Shown here: positions 1 through 5,228 of the stretch, in pieces | Position numbering within the stretch: the stretch's first letter is position 1 | Layout of the letters: each line of letters opens with the position of its first letter | Source of the DNA: WHTB01 sp050699035 | Lineage (GTDB): Bacteria > Actinomycetota > Actinomycetes > Propionibacteriales > Nocardioidaceae | Length of the DNA: 5,385 nucleotides | NCBI GenBank assembly: GCA_050699035.1 | Contig: JBOHDE010000249.1 | Location: 1 to 5,385 of the forward strand | Reading direction: 5' to 3' | Notes under the pieces: model-generated | The model's database searches: none | Told to the model about the DNA's origin: nothing | What the model saw: only the letters and a program-made list of their open reading frames with translations | Position numbers and translations under genes: made by a program

Positions 1-870
1 GAAGAAGCCGGCCAACAACCGCCCGGGCAGGTCCAGCCGGCCCAGGGTGCCGGGGTTGGTCCACTCGTTGGCGCTGACGAAGACAGTCCCGACCGACAAC
101 AGCAGCACGGTCATCGAGAGGGTGAGCGTGGAGTGCAGACTCCACCCGCGCGGACGGCGGTACTGGCGGCGCAGCTCGAACAGGACGGGGAACCCCAGGC
201 CGCCGAAGATCACGGCGGCGGCGACCGGCAGACAGATCCACGGATCGTCGGCGAACCCGACGAGATTGTCGCTGAACAAGGCGAAGCCGGCATTGTTGAA
301 CGACGACACCGCGTGGAAGACACCGAGGTACACCGCCCGGCCCGCCGACTCGTCGTACCCGATCATGAACCGGCCGCCCAGCAGCGCTGCAGTCACGACC
401 TCGAACGCCACGCTGACCTTGGCGACTCCGACGACGACCGATCGAAGGTCGCCGAGGCCGACGCTCTTGGTCTCGGCGGCCGCGATCAGCCGCGATCGAA
501 GACCCATCCGTCGCGAGATCAGCAGGCCCACCATCGACGCGACCGTCATGATCCCGAACCCACCGACCTGGATGAGGCCGAGGATGACCAGCTCGCCGAA
601 GGTCGACCAGTACTCCGGTGTGTCGACGACGATGTGACCGGTGACGCAGACGGCACTGGTCGCGGTGAACGTGGCCTCCAGCACCGTGGCGCGCCCGTCG
701 CCTTGGCGGGCAACCGGCATTACCAGCAGGACAGTGCCCACCACGATCGCGGCGGCGAACGCGGTGACGATGATCTGCGCGGGATGACGGAGTCGGGACA
801 GGTGGGCCACTCGCGCTCCGAACCGCGTGAGGCGATCCCGGCCGCGGGCGCGCGAACCGATCGGTGGCAT
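1..870 (-). CDS. TrkH/KtrB-family potassium uptake channel subunit (N-terminal 290 residues, partial)
   Basis: Membrane pore subunit of a Trk/Ktr potassium uptake system. Translating the minus strand from the ATG at 870 gives 290 codons without a stop, and the frame continues past the left edge. The P1 filter loop is TSAVCVTGHIVVDT at residues 71-84, with filter glycine G78. The helix after it carries QVGGFGIMT (101-109), and the second pore loop is FHAVSSFNNAGF (185-196, G195). Hydrophobic segments lie near 33-52, 92-118, 145-167, 212-232 and 249-266. Family members are about 440-480 residues, so roughly one third is missing. ATG 870 leaves about 29 residues before the first helix; a GTG start at residue 21 is also possible. 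No Shine-Dalgarno lies at normal distance: the GGGAGGGG at 897-890 is 19 nt away. The partner KtrA/TrkA NAD-binding subunit is not in the window. His79 after the filter T-G is often Leu in relatives. The family call is firm; KtrB versus TrkH is not. Confidence 0.95.
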   Translation of the reverse strand, partial: MPPIGSRARGRDRLTRFGARVAHLSRLRHPAQIIVTAFAAAIVVGTVLLVMPVARQGDGRATVLEATFTATSAVCVTGHIVVDTPEYWSTFGELVILGLIQVGGFGIMTVASMVGLLISRRMGLRSRLIAAAETKSVGLGDLRSVVVGVAKVSVAFEVVTAALLGGRFMIGYDESAGRAVYLGVFHAVSSFNNAGFALFSDNLVGFADDPWICLPVAAAVIFGGLGFPVLFELRRQYRRPRGWSLHSTLTLSMTVLLLSVGTVFVSANEWTNPGTLGRLDLPGRLLAGFF

Positions 871-882
871 GCGGTGATCGTA
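870..882 (-). promoter_or_regulatory. Candidate -10 element placing a leaderless start at the TrkH/KtrB gene
   Basis: On the minus strand TACGAT (882-877) fits the actinobacterial TANNNT -10 pattern. It is followed by six bases before the A of the ATG at 870. That is a normal -10 to start-site distance, so transcription could begin at the start codon itself and give a leaderless mRNA. This would explain the lack of a well-placed Shine-Dalgarno. No convincing -35 hexamer is visible around 900-905. The assignment is inferred from spacing only. Confidence 0.3.
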
Positions 883-1093
883 GTGACGACCCCTCCCGCA
901 GCGTCGCGCCCCGCCGCACCGTCCGCCGACGAAGCGGTAGCACATTCCGGGCTCGGTGAGGAAGACGCGCAGGCGAGCTGGTGCACGACGCGCGCTTCGC
1001 CGTCCAGGGAACCGTCGGAGCCAGGCGGTAGCGTCGCGCGCGGTCGCCGACGAAGGCGCGGGCGACCCGACTCACCAGACGTACGGGCCCGAC

Positions 1094-1099
1094 GGAGGA
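1094..1099 (+). promoter_or_regulatory. Ribosome binding site deciding the DUF2786 start
   Basis: GGAGGA lies two bases before the ATG at 1102. The spacing is short for an ideal site (GGAGG to ATG is 3 nt), but it is the only strong Shine-Dalgarno match in the divergent gap. It agrees with the conserved N-terminal sequence of the protein. I see no clear promoter for this gene; TAGCGT at 1029-1034 fits TANNNT but has no recognisable -35. Confidence 0.6.
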
Positions 1100-1101
1100 C
1101 G

Positions 1102-2418
1102 ATGGGACGCAACAGCAAGAAGCGCAGAGACGCGAAGCGTCGCAAGGACGCCGGCGGCCGCCGAGGGCCCCGAGGGACCGCCTTCGGCGACGCCGGAGGC
1201 GTCGGCCAGTCGGAGTGGAGCGGAGCCGATGCCCTTGGGTTCGCCGACCAGCTCATCGTGGCGGAGCTGCGACGGATCGCCAGGTCGGGCGCCAAGGCGC
1301 CGGAGCTCGTGGAGCGGGCGGAGCTCCTTCGGCGACGGATGGCCCCACTGCCGGTGTCGCTCCTAGCGGAAGCGCTTCGTGGACGGCTGGCGCGGGTCGT
1401 GACGACGGTCGCCGACTTGGGCTGGAGCCCCGAGGACCTCGGTGAGCTCGTCAGCCGTCAGGGGTACGAACCGGACCTTCGGCTCCTCGTCGACCTGCTC
1501 ACCGAGGACGCGGCGCGCACCAAGGGGCTGAGCCCTGCGTGGCATGCTCAGCTGGAGGGGCTTGGGCCACCGGGGCGGGTGTCGCTCGACACCGCGGGCG
1601 GCCTCGCGCACGGGCTCGGCCTCGCGGCGCTGCTCGGAGCACTCCCCGAGATACCGCCGACCATCTCGCGGTCGGGCTCCGCCCTTGCCGCGGCAGGTCC
1701 GGTTGGGGATCACAAGAAGCTGGCGAAAGTGCGAGCCCTGCTGGCGAAGGCGGAGTCCACGCAGTACGACGCGGAGGCCGAGGCCCTCTCCGCCAAGGCG
1801 CAGGAGCTGATCAGCCGCTACGCGCTCGACCGACTGCTGGCGGCTGGATCGCAGCCAACCTCCGGAGCGGGTCACGGCGTTGCGGCCCGACGGATCTGGC
1901 TCGACGCGCCCTACCTGCTCGCCAAGGCCGCGCTCGTCAACGAGGTGGCCCTGGCCAACCGGTGCCGCTCAGTAGTCATGGAGCAGCCCGGGTTCTGCAC
2001 GGTGGTGGGTGATCCGCCCGACCTGGAGGCGATCGAGCTGCTGGTGACGTCGTTGCTCGCGCAAGGCACGGCGGCGATGGTGCGTCACGGCCGCCACGTC
2101 GACGGTCGAGGGGTGTCGCGGACGCGGTCCTTCCGGCTGTCCTTCCTGTTCTCCTATGCCGCCCGGATCGGCCAGCGGTTGCGCGAAGCGGCGCAGCACG
2201 TCGTGAGCGACAGCGGCGAGGCGCAGCGGCTGCTCCCCGTGCTCCGCGACCAGGAGTCGAGGGTGGACAGTGCCATGGACGCGATGTTCCCGCGCCTCGT
2301 CAAGAAGTCGGCGTCCGTCTCCAACGAGCTCGGCTGGGTGGCCGGCCACGCAGCCGCCGATCTGGCCCTCCTGGACATCCGTGAGCAGGTCACCGAGACC
2401 GCAGGTTCGTCCAGTTGA
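1102..2418 (+). CDS. DUF2786 domain-containing protein, function unknown
   Basis: A predicted soluble 438-residue protein. The ATG at 1102 is chosen because GGAGGA (1094-1099) lies just upstream and because the N-terminus MGRNSKKRRDAKRRKD is the basic opening typical of actinobacterial DUF2786 proteins. The frame stays open upstream to 133, but that stretch is antisense to the potassium channel gene. Residues 1-27 are rich in Lys, Arg and Gly and may bind nucleic acid. Residues 45-185 are mostly helical by composition and match no domain I can name. The DUF2786 core is about 204-245, with KLAKVRALLAKAEST, the AEAEAL repeat, KAQELISRYALD. The C-terminal part (about 262-425) includes SFRLSFLFSYAARIGQRL (343-360) and GWVAGHAAADLALLD (411-425), also typical of the family. 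No signal peptide, membrane helix or catalytic motif is visible. It stands alone, divergent from the potassium channel gene and convergent with the exporter operon. The family call is strong; the function is unknown. Confidence 0.92.
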   Translation: MGRNSKKRRDAKRRKDAGGRRGPRGTAFGDAGGVGQSEWSGADALGFADQLIVAELRRIARSGAKAPELVERAELLRRRMAPLPVSLLAEALRGRLARVVTTVADLGWSPEDLGELVSRQGYEPDLRLLVDLLTEDAARTKGLSPAWHAQLEGLGPPGRVSLDTAGGLAHGLGLAALLGALPEIPPTISRSGSALAAAGPVGDHKKLAKVRALLAKAESTQYDAEAEALSAKAQELISRYALDRLLAAGSQPTSGAGHGVAARRIWLDAPYLLAKAALVNEVALANRCRSVVMEQPGFCTVVGDPPDLEAIELLVTSLLAQGTAAMVRHGRHVDGRGVSRTRSFRLSFLFSYAARIGQRLREAAQHVVSDSGEAQRLLPVLRDQESRVDSAMDAMFPRLVKKSASVSNELGWVAGHAAADLALLDIREQVTETAGSSS

Positions 2419-2422
2419 CGAT

Positions 2423-2453
2423 CGTCAGCTCTGGAGGGCGAAGAGGGCTGACG
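2423..2453. terminator. Candidate bidirectional hairpin terminator between convergent genes
   Basis: CGTCAGCTCT (2423-2432) can pair with AGGGCTGACG (2444-2453), giving a 10-bp stem with one G-U wobble and an 11-nt loop. It starts 4 bp after the stop of the DUF2786 gene and lies 25 bp from the stop of the permease gene, which is transcribed towards it. There is no T-tract on either side. That argues against a classical intrinsic terminator, although stem-only terminators are proposed for high-GC actinobacteria. Confidence 0.4.
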
Positions 2454-2478
2454 CACCCTGCGGCGCCGTGGCGCACCG

Positions 2479-3282
2479 TCACGTCGACGTGGTGTGGCGA
2501 TAGCGAAGTACGGCGAGGGGAACGGTGAGGGCGAGCAGTCCGGCGATCACCGCCACTGCCTGGACGACCGGCGCGGTAGCAGGGGTGCCGAGGCAAAGTG
2601 CGCGCATGGCATCGACGACGGTCGTGATCGGGTTGACGGCGGCGAATGCTTCCAGCCAGCCGGGCATCGTCTCGATGGGTACGAAGGTGGAGCTCGTGAA
2701 GATGAGCGGGATGACGGCGAGCAGCCCGCCGGTGCCGGCTGACTCGGCGTTGCGCACGAGTAGCCCGAGGAGCGCGAAGAGCCAGGAGAACGCGACCCCG
2801 ACGAGCAGCGCGAGTCCGATCGCTCCGGCGAAGGCGGCTGGCCCGGCGTGGAAGCGGAACCCGATCGCAGCGGCGACGCCGGTCATCAGGGTGAGGACGA
2901 ACAGGTTGCGGATGGCGTCGGCCGCGGTACGCCCGGCGAGGACCGCGGAGCGAGCGATCGGCAAGGCGCGGAATCGGTCGATCATCCCGGTGGACAGGTC
3001 GTCGGCGATGGCCACCGCGGTTTGAGAGGCGCCGAAGGCGATGGTGAGGACGAAAAGGCCAGGTAGCAGGTAGTCGATGTACCGGTCGACGCCGGGTGGG
3101 TGGATGGCGCCGCCCCAGGTGTAGGTGAACAGCAGCACGAACAGCACCGGCTGGACGGTCGCGAACGCGACCAGGGTGGGGACGCGGACAAGCCTGCGCA
3201 GGTTGCGGCCGGTGACCGTTGCGATGGTGGCCAGCAGCCATCCCGGCCCGCTCAGTCGGCCGAAGGCCGCGGCTGTGGTCAT
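2479..3282 (-). CDS. ABC-2 type (DrrB-like) exporter permease
   Basis: Membrane subunit of an ABC exporter, 267 residues, normal for the DrrB/ABC-2 family. About six hydrophobic segments are visible near residues 35-55, 72-93, 124-143, 150-175, 184-203 and 237-258. Family hallmarks are the cytoplasmic stretch DDLSTGMIDRFRALPIARS (94-112), resembling the conserved loop of ABC-2 permeases, and FTSSTFVPIETMPGWL (195-210) before the last segment, followed by VNPIT. The ATG at 3282 overlaps the stop of the upstream ATPase gene (shared ATGA). It has its own strong Shine-Dalgarno, GGGGAGGA at 3294-3287, 4 nt before the start. Translational coupling with the ATPase is therefore likely, and the two probably assemble as a 2:2 transporter in the cytoplasmic membrane. 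The substrate cannot be read from the sequence; relatives export drugs, antibiotics or lipids. The gene is complete and shows no damage. Confidence 0.93.
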   Translation of the reverse strand: MTTAAAFGRLSGPGWLLATIATVTGRNLRRLVRVPTLVAFATVQPVLFVLLFTYTWGGAIHPPGVDRYIDYLLPGLFVLTIAFGASQTAVAIADDLSTGMIDRFRALPIARSAVLAGRTAADAIRNLFVLTLMTGVAAAIGFRFHAGPAAFAGAIGLALLVGVAFSWLFALLGLLVRNAESAGTGGLLAVIPLIFTSSTFVPIETMPGWLEAFAAVNPITTVVDAMRALCLGTPATAPVVQAVAVIAGLLALTVPLAVLRYRHTTST

Positions 3283-4265
3283 GACGTCCTCCCCGCGCCG
3301 ATCGGATCCCGCTCGGACGGCGCTGCGGCGGGTTGCCCGGTGAGTGTCAGGAACACGTCGTCCAGAGATGGTCGGCGCAACGCCAGGTCGGCCACGCTCA
3401 GTCCGGCCGCGGCGAGTCGGGCGGCCACCTCGGGCAGCACCCCGGGTCCGTCGTCGACTTGGAGTACGACCCTCCCGGCGGCGGAGTCGACGACCGGGGG
3501 CCTCGAGCCGAGCCCGGCCATGGCCGTCGCGAGCGCGGCCGGATCGTCGCCGGGGACCGCGCGCAGCTCGAGCCGGTCACCGCCGATCTGCGCCTTGAGC
3601 TGCGCGGCGGTGCCGGTGGCGATGACTCGACCGGAGTCCATGACCACGATGGTGTCGGCGAGACGGTCGGCCTCCTCCAGGTACTGAGTGGTCAGCAGGA
3701 AGGTGGTGCCTTGCTGGGCCAGCGCGCGCAACAGTCGCCACAGGTCGGTCCGTCCACGCGGGTCCAGCCCGGTGGTCGGCTCATCCAGGAACAGGACGGG
3801 GGGCATGGCCACCAGGCTGGCGGCGACGTCGAGGCGACGACGCATGCCGCCGGAGTAGGTGCGTGCGGTGCGGTCGGCCGCTCCTGCGAGGTCGAACAGG
3901 TCCAGCAGCTCATCGGCTCGTTCACCGGCCTGGAGGCGGCGGAGTCCGGACAGGCCGCCGATCATCCGGAGGTTCTCCCGCCCAGTCAGGTAGCCGTCGA
4001 CGGCGGCGTACTGCCCCGACAGCCCGATCATCCGGCGAGCGGCGGCCGGTCGGCCGATCACGTCCACCCCGGCCACCCGAGCGGAGCCGGCATCCGGTCG
4101 CACCAGGGTCGTCAGGATCCGTACCGCAGTGGTCTTGCCTGCGCCGTTGGGACCGAGCAACCCGAGCACTTTCCCAGCCGGGACCCGAAGGTCGACCCCG
4201 GCCAGCGCGACGACGGACCCGTACCGCTTGACCAATCCCTGGGCAACGATCGCCGGCTCCGCCAT
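3279..4265 (-). CDS. DrrA-family ABC transporter ATP-binding protein
   Basis: Cytoplasmic ATPase that powers the adjoining permease; 328 residues, typical for daunorubicin-resistance DrrA-type proteins. Walker A is GPNGAGKTT (38-46), the Q-loop glutamine is Q85 in GLSGQYAAVD, the ABC signature is YSGGMRRRLD (137-146), and Walker B is VLFLDEPTTGLDP (157-169) with E162. The switch position reads LLTTQYLEEAD (190-200), so Gln194 stands where most ABC ATPases have His. From memory TTQYLEEAD is usual in the DrrA branch. Residues 230-310 form the accessory C-terminal domain (DUF4162-like), ending in LDDVFLTLTG (301-310), the counterpart of the LDEVFL motif of DrrA. The ATG at 4265 is preceded by GGAG (4276-4273) with a 7-nt gap. 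It is the first gene of the operon and is transcribed from the 57-bp region shared with the divergent padR gene, so repression by PadR is likely. The substrate is unknown. Confidence 0.96.
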   Translation of the reverse strand: MAEPAIVAQGLVKRYGSVVALAGVDLRVPAGKVLGLLGPNGAGKTTAVRILTTLVRPDAGSARVAGVDVIGRPAAARRMIGLSGQYAAVDGYLTGRENLRMIGGLSGLRRLQAGERADELLDLFDLAGAADRTARTYSGGMRRRLDVAASLVAMPPVLFLDEPTTGLDPRGRTDLWRLLRALAQQGTTFLLTTQYLEEADRLADTIVVMDSGRVIATGTAAQLKAQIGGDRLELRAVPGDDPAALATAMAGLGSRPPVVDSAAGRVVLQVDDGPGVLPEVAARLAAAGLSVADLALRRPSLDDVFLTLTGQPAAAPSERDPIGAGRTS

Positions 4266-4286
4266 CGTGAGTCTCCATAGCTAGGT

Positions 4287-4314
4287 TTGCTACTCATTCG
4301 TGTTGATGTAGCAT
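4287..4314 (+). promoter_or_regulatory. Candidate padR promoter
   Basis: TTGCTA (4287-4292) is a 4-of-6 match to the -35 consensus, and TAGCAT (4309-4314) fits the TANNNT -10 pattern, with a 16-bp spacer. Start of transcription 8-9 bases after the -10 would fall at or next to the padR ATG at 4323, giving a leaderless or nearly leaderless mRNA. No Shine-Dalgarno precedes that ATG. Both hexamers lie inside the inverted-repeat arms. Confidence 0.45.
4287..4314 (-). promoter_or_regulatory. Candidate exporter-operon promoter, divergent and superimposed on the padR promoter
   Basis: On the minus strand TAGCAA (4292-4287) can serve as a -10, with ATGCTA (4314-4309) as a weak -35 at a 16-bp spacing. 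Transcription would begin near 4280-4279 and leave a short leader holding the GGAG site at 4276-4273. The same bases form the padR hexamers on the other strand, so the two promoters would exclude each other. The hexamers are weaker than those of the padR side, so this is a position-based inference. Confidence 0.35.
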
Positions 4315-4322
4315 ACCTACCT

Positions 4323-4667
4323 ATGAGGGCTGATGCGCAAGTGCTGAAGGGTCACCTCGACGTTCTGCTGCTGGCCGCGCTGGCCGACGGGCCGCTGCAC
4401 GGCTACGCGATCAAGGAGTCGCTGCGCGCGGGGAGCCGGGGGAGGTTCGACCTTCCGACCGGGACCATTTACCCGGCGTTGCATCGGCTGGAGCGCGCCG
4501 CCCTCATCGCCGGGTCCTGGTCGGTCGTCGACGGACGTCGGCGCCGCAGCTACCGGCTCACCGACAAGGGGCATCGAAAACTCGTCGGCGAGCGGGCCAA
4601 GTGGCGGGACTTCGCCGACGCCGTCACCGCGATGCTGGAGCGAGACCCATGGCCGGCCACTACCTGA
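4323..4667 (+). CDS. PadR-family transcriptional regulator
   Basis: A 114-residue winged-helix DNA-binding protein of the short (PadR-s2, LmrR-like) class. Family motifs are LDVLLLAALADGPLHGYAI (12-30), the recognition-helix region LPTGTIYPALHRLERAALI (44-62), and the basic wing GRRRRSYRLTDKG (71-83). The short C-terminal helix (WRDFADAVTAML, 94-105) is the usual dimerisation element. The ATG at 4323 gives the standard N-terminus. A TTG 36 bp upstream (4287) is in frame but lies inside the operator and adds residues not typical of the family. The gene is divergent from a DrrA/DrrB exporter. Its start codon sits in the inverted repeat, so it probably represses itself and the exporter until a ligand binds. 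It overlaps the next gene by 19 bp, which implies cotranscription. The ligand is unknown; PadR repressors of this class often respond to hydrophobic drugs. Confidence 0.95.
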   Translation: MRADAQVLKGHLDVLLLAALADGPLHGYAIKESLRAGSRGRFDLPTGTIYPALHRLERAALIAGSWSVVDGRRRRSYRLTDKGHRKLVGERAKWRDFADAVTAMLERDPWPATT

Positions 4668-5221
4668 TCGATCGATACCTCGTCACCGTGGCGAGCGGCC
4701 TGCCACCCGACGCCGTCGACGAGCTGAGCGACGGGTTGACGGAGACGTTCGACCGCCACCTGGCCGAGGGGCTCGATCCGGCCGAGGCGGCCGAGGCGGC
4801 GATCGCCGAGTTCGGTGACCCCGACCAGATCACCGCGGCATTCGCCCGCCATGCACCAGGACGACGCGCGGCGACCGCGTTTCTGGCCACCGGCCCGATC
4901 TTCGGCGCGCTGTGGGGTACGTCCTTGATCGTGGGGGAGTTCTGGACGTGGCCCATCCCGAGCAGCATCCTCGTTGCCTTCGCCACTTTGCTGCTCGTCG
5001 CCGTGGCCGCCCTCGTCGCAGCGACCAGCCGGCGCGCCTACGGCTACGTGATGGTTGCCGCCATCGGCTGCGGCGGGCTCATCCTCCTCGACACCGCCAT
5101 GCTCGTCGGGGTCGCACTTGCGGCGCCGACCCTGGTCTGGCCGATGGCGCTGGCGATCCCAGCGAGCCTTGCCCGCATCGTCATGGCGGCTCGAGCGGTC
5201 CCGCGCGTGCTAACGCAATGA
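4649..5221 (+). CDS. HAAS/DUF1700-like small membrane protein paired with PadR
   Basis: A 190-residue predicted inner-membrane protein. Residues 1-68 form a cytoplasmic helical domain: YLIDRYLVTVASGLPPDAVD, then LSDGLTETFDRHLAEGLDP, then AEAAIAEFGDPDQITAAFARH. The pattern of a short helix, an acidic helix, and an A-E-FG-DP helix is that of HAAS/DUF1700 or 'permease prefix' domains, found in proteins often encoded beside PadR regulators. About four hydrophobic segments follow, near 75-97, 104-125, 131-156 and 159-180, ending in a basic tail. The ATG at 4649 is preferred over an in-frame start at 4601 because GGAG (4637-4640) lies 8 nt upstream and because the longer N-terminus would be mostly Arg-rich antisense-like sequence within padR. 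It overlaps padR by 19 bp, so the two are cotranscribed. The role is unknown: it may modulate PadR or the exporter at the membrane. It lacks the catalytic or pore motifs of a known transporter. Confidence 0.85.
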   Translation: MAGHYLIDRYLVTVASGLPPDAVDELSDGLTETFDRHLAEGLDPAEAAEAAIAEFGDPDQITAAFARHAPGRRAATAFLATGPIFGALWGTSLIVGEFWTWPIPSSILVAFATLLLVAVAALVAATSRRAYGYVMVAAIGCGGLILLDTAMLVGVALAAPTLVWPMALAIPASLARIVMAARAVPRVLTQ

Positions 5222-5228
5222 AGCAGGC

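Larger units (their letters stand above)
4276..4325. promoter_or_regulatory. 18-bp imperfect inverted repeat, likely PadR operator
   Basis: The left arm CATAGCTAGGTTTGCTAC (4276-4293) and the right arm GTAGCATACCTACCTATG (4308-4325) are inverted copies matching at 16 of 18 positions, separated by 14 bp. The mismatches are at 4281/4320 and 4287/4314. The repeat fills most of the 57-bp space between the divergent ATPase and PadR genes. It covers the padR start codon on one side and ends at the ATPase Shine-Dalgarno on the other. It is also distinctly AT-richer than the rest of the window. PadR proteins bind as dimers to such dyads near their own promoters, so autorepression plus control of the exporter is the natural inference. 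Confidence 0.75.

Noticed and set aside
47..637. 196-residue plus-strand open frame
   Set aside because: It is antisense to the potassium channel gene, shows Pro/Thr/Arg-rich shadow composition, and has no recognisable domain.
133..1101. Upstream in-frame extension of the DUF2786 gene (323 extra codons)
   Set aside because: Most of it is antisense to the potassium channel gene, which has unmistakable family motifs on the minus strand. The extension is low-complexity Arg/Asp/His sequence, and a Shine-Dalgarno plus family-typical N-terminus mark 1102.
871..1101. Possible RNA gene or operator in the divergent gap
   Set aside because: I found no tRNA-like fold, no strong inverted repeat and no clear promoter for the DUF2786 gene. 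Repeated CGGTAGC and CGCCGACGAAG words look like GC-rich chance similarity.
2480..2491. Perfect 12-bp palindrome CACGTCGACGTG at the permease stop codon
   Set aside because: A 12-bp perfect palindrome is expected about once by chance in a window this size. It lies at the 3' end of the gene with no promoter nearby.
2390..3241. 283-residue minus-strand open frame overlapping the permease
   Set aside because: It is an alternate frame of the permease gene, very rich in Arg, His and Pro, typical of a high-GC shadow frame. The permease frame has clear membrane segments and family motifs.
3333..4280. 315-residue plus-strand open frame
   Set aside because: It is antisense to the DrrA-type ATPase, which carries all ABC motifs. 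Its Gly/Gln/Asp-rich composition fits no family.
4287..4322. TTG start extending PadR by 12 residues
   Set aside because: It lies inside the operator and candidate promoter and has no Shine-Dalgarno. The ATG at 4323 gives the normal PadR length and N-terminus.
4601..4648. Earlier start for the HAAS-like protein
   Set aside because: It adds 16 Arg-rich residues fully inside padR, whereas the ATG at 4649 has GGAG at 8 nt and begins directly at the helical domain.
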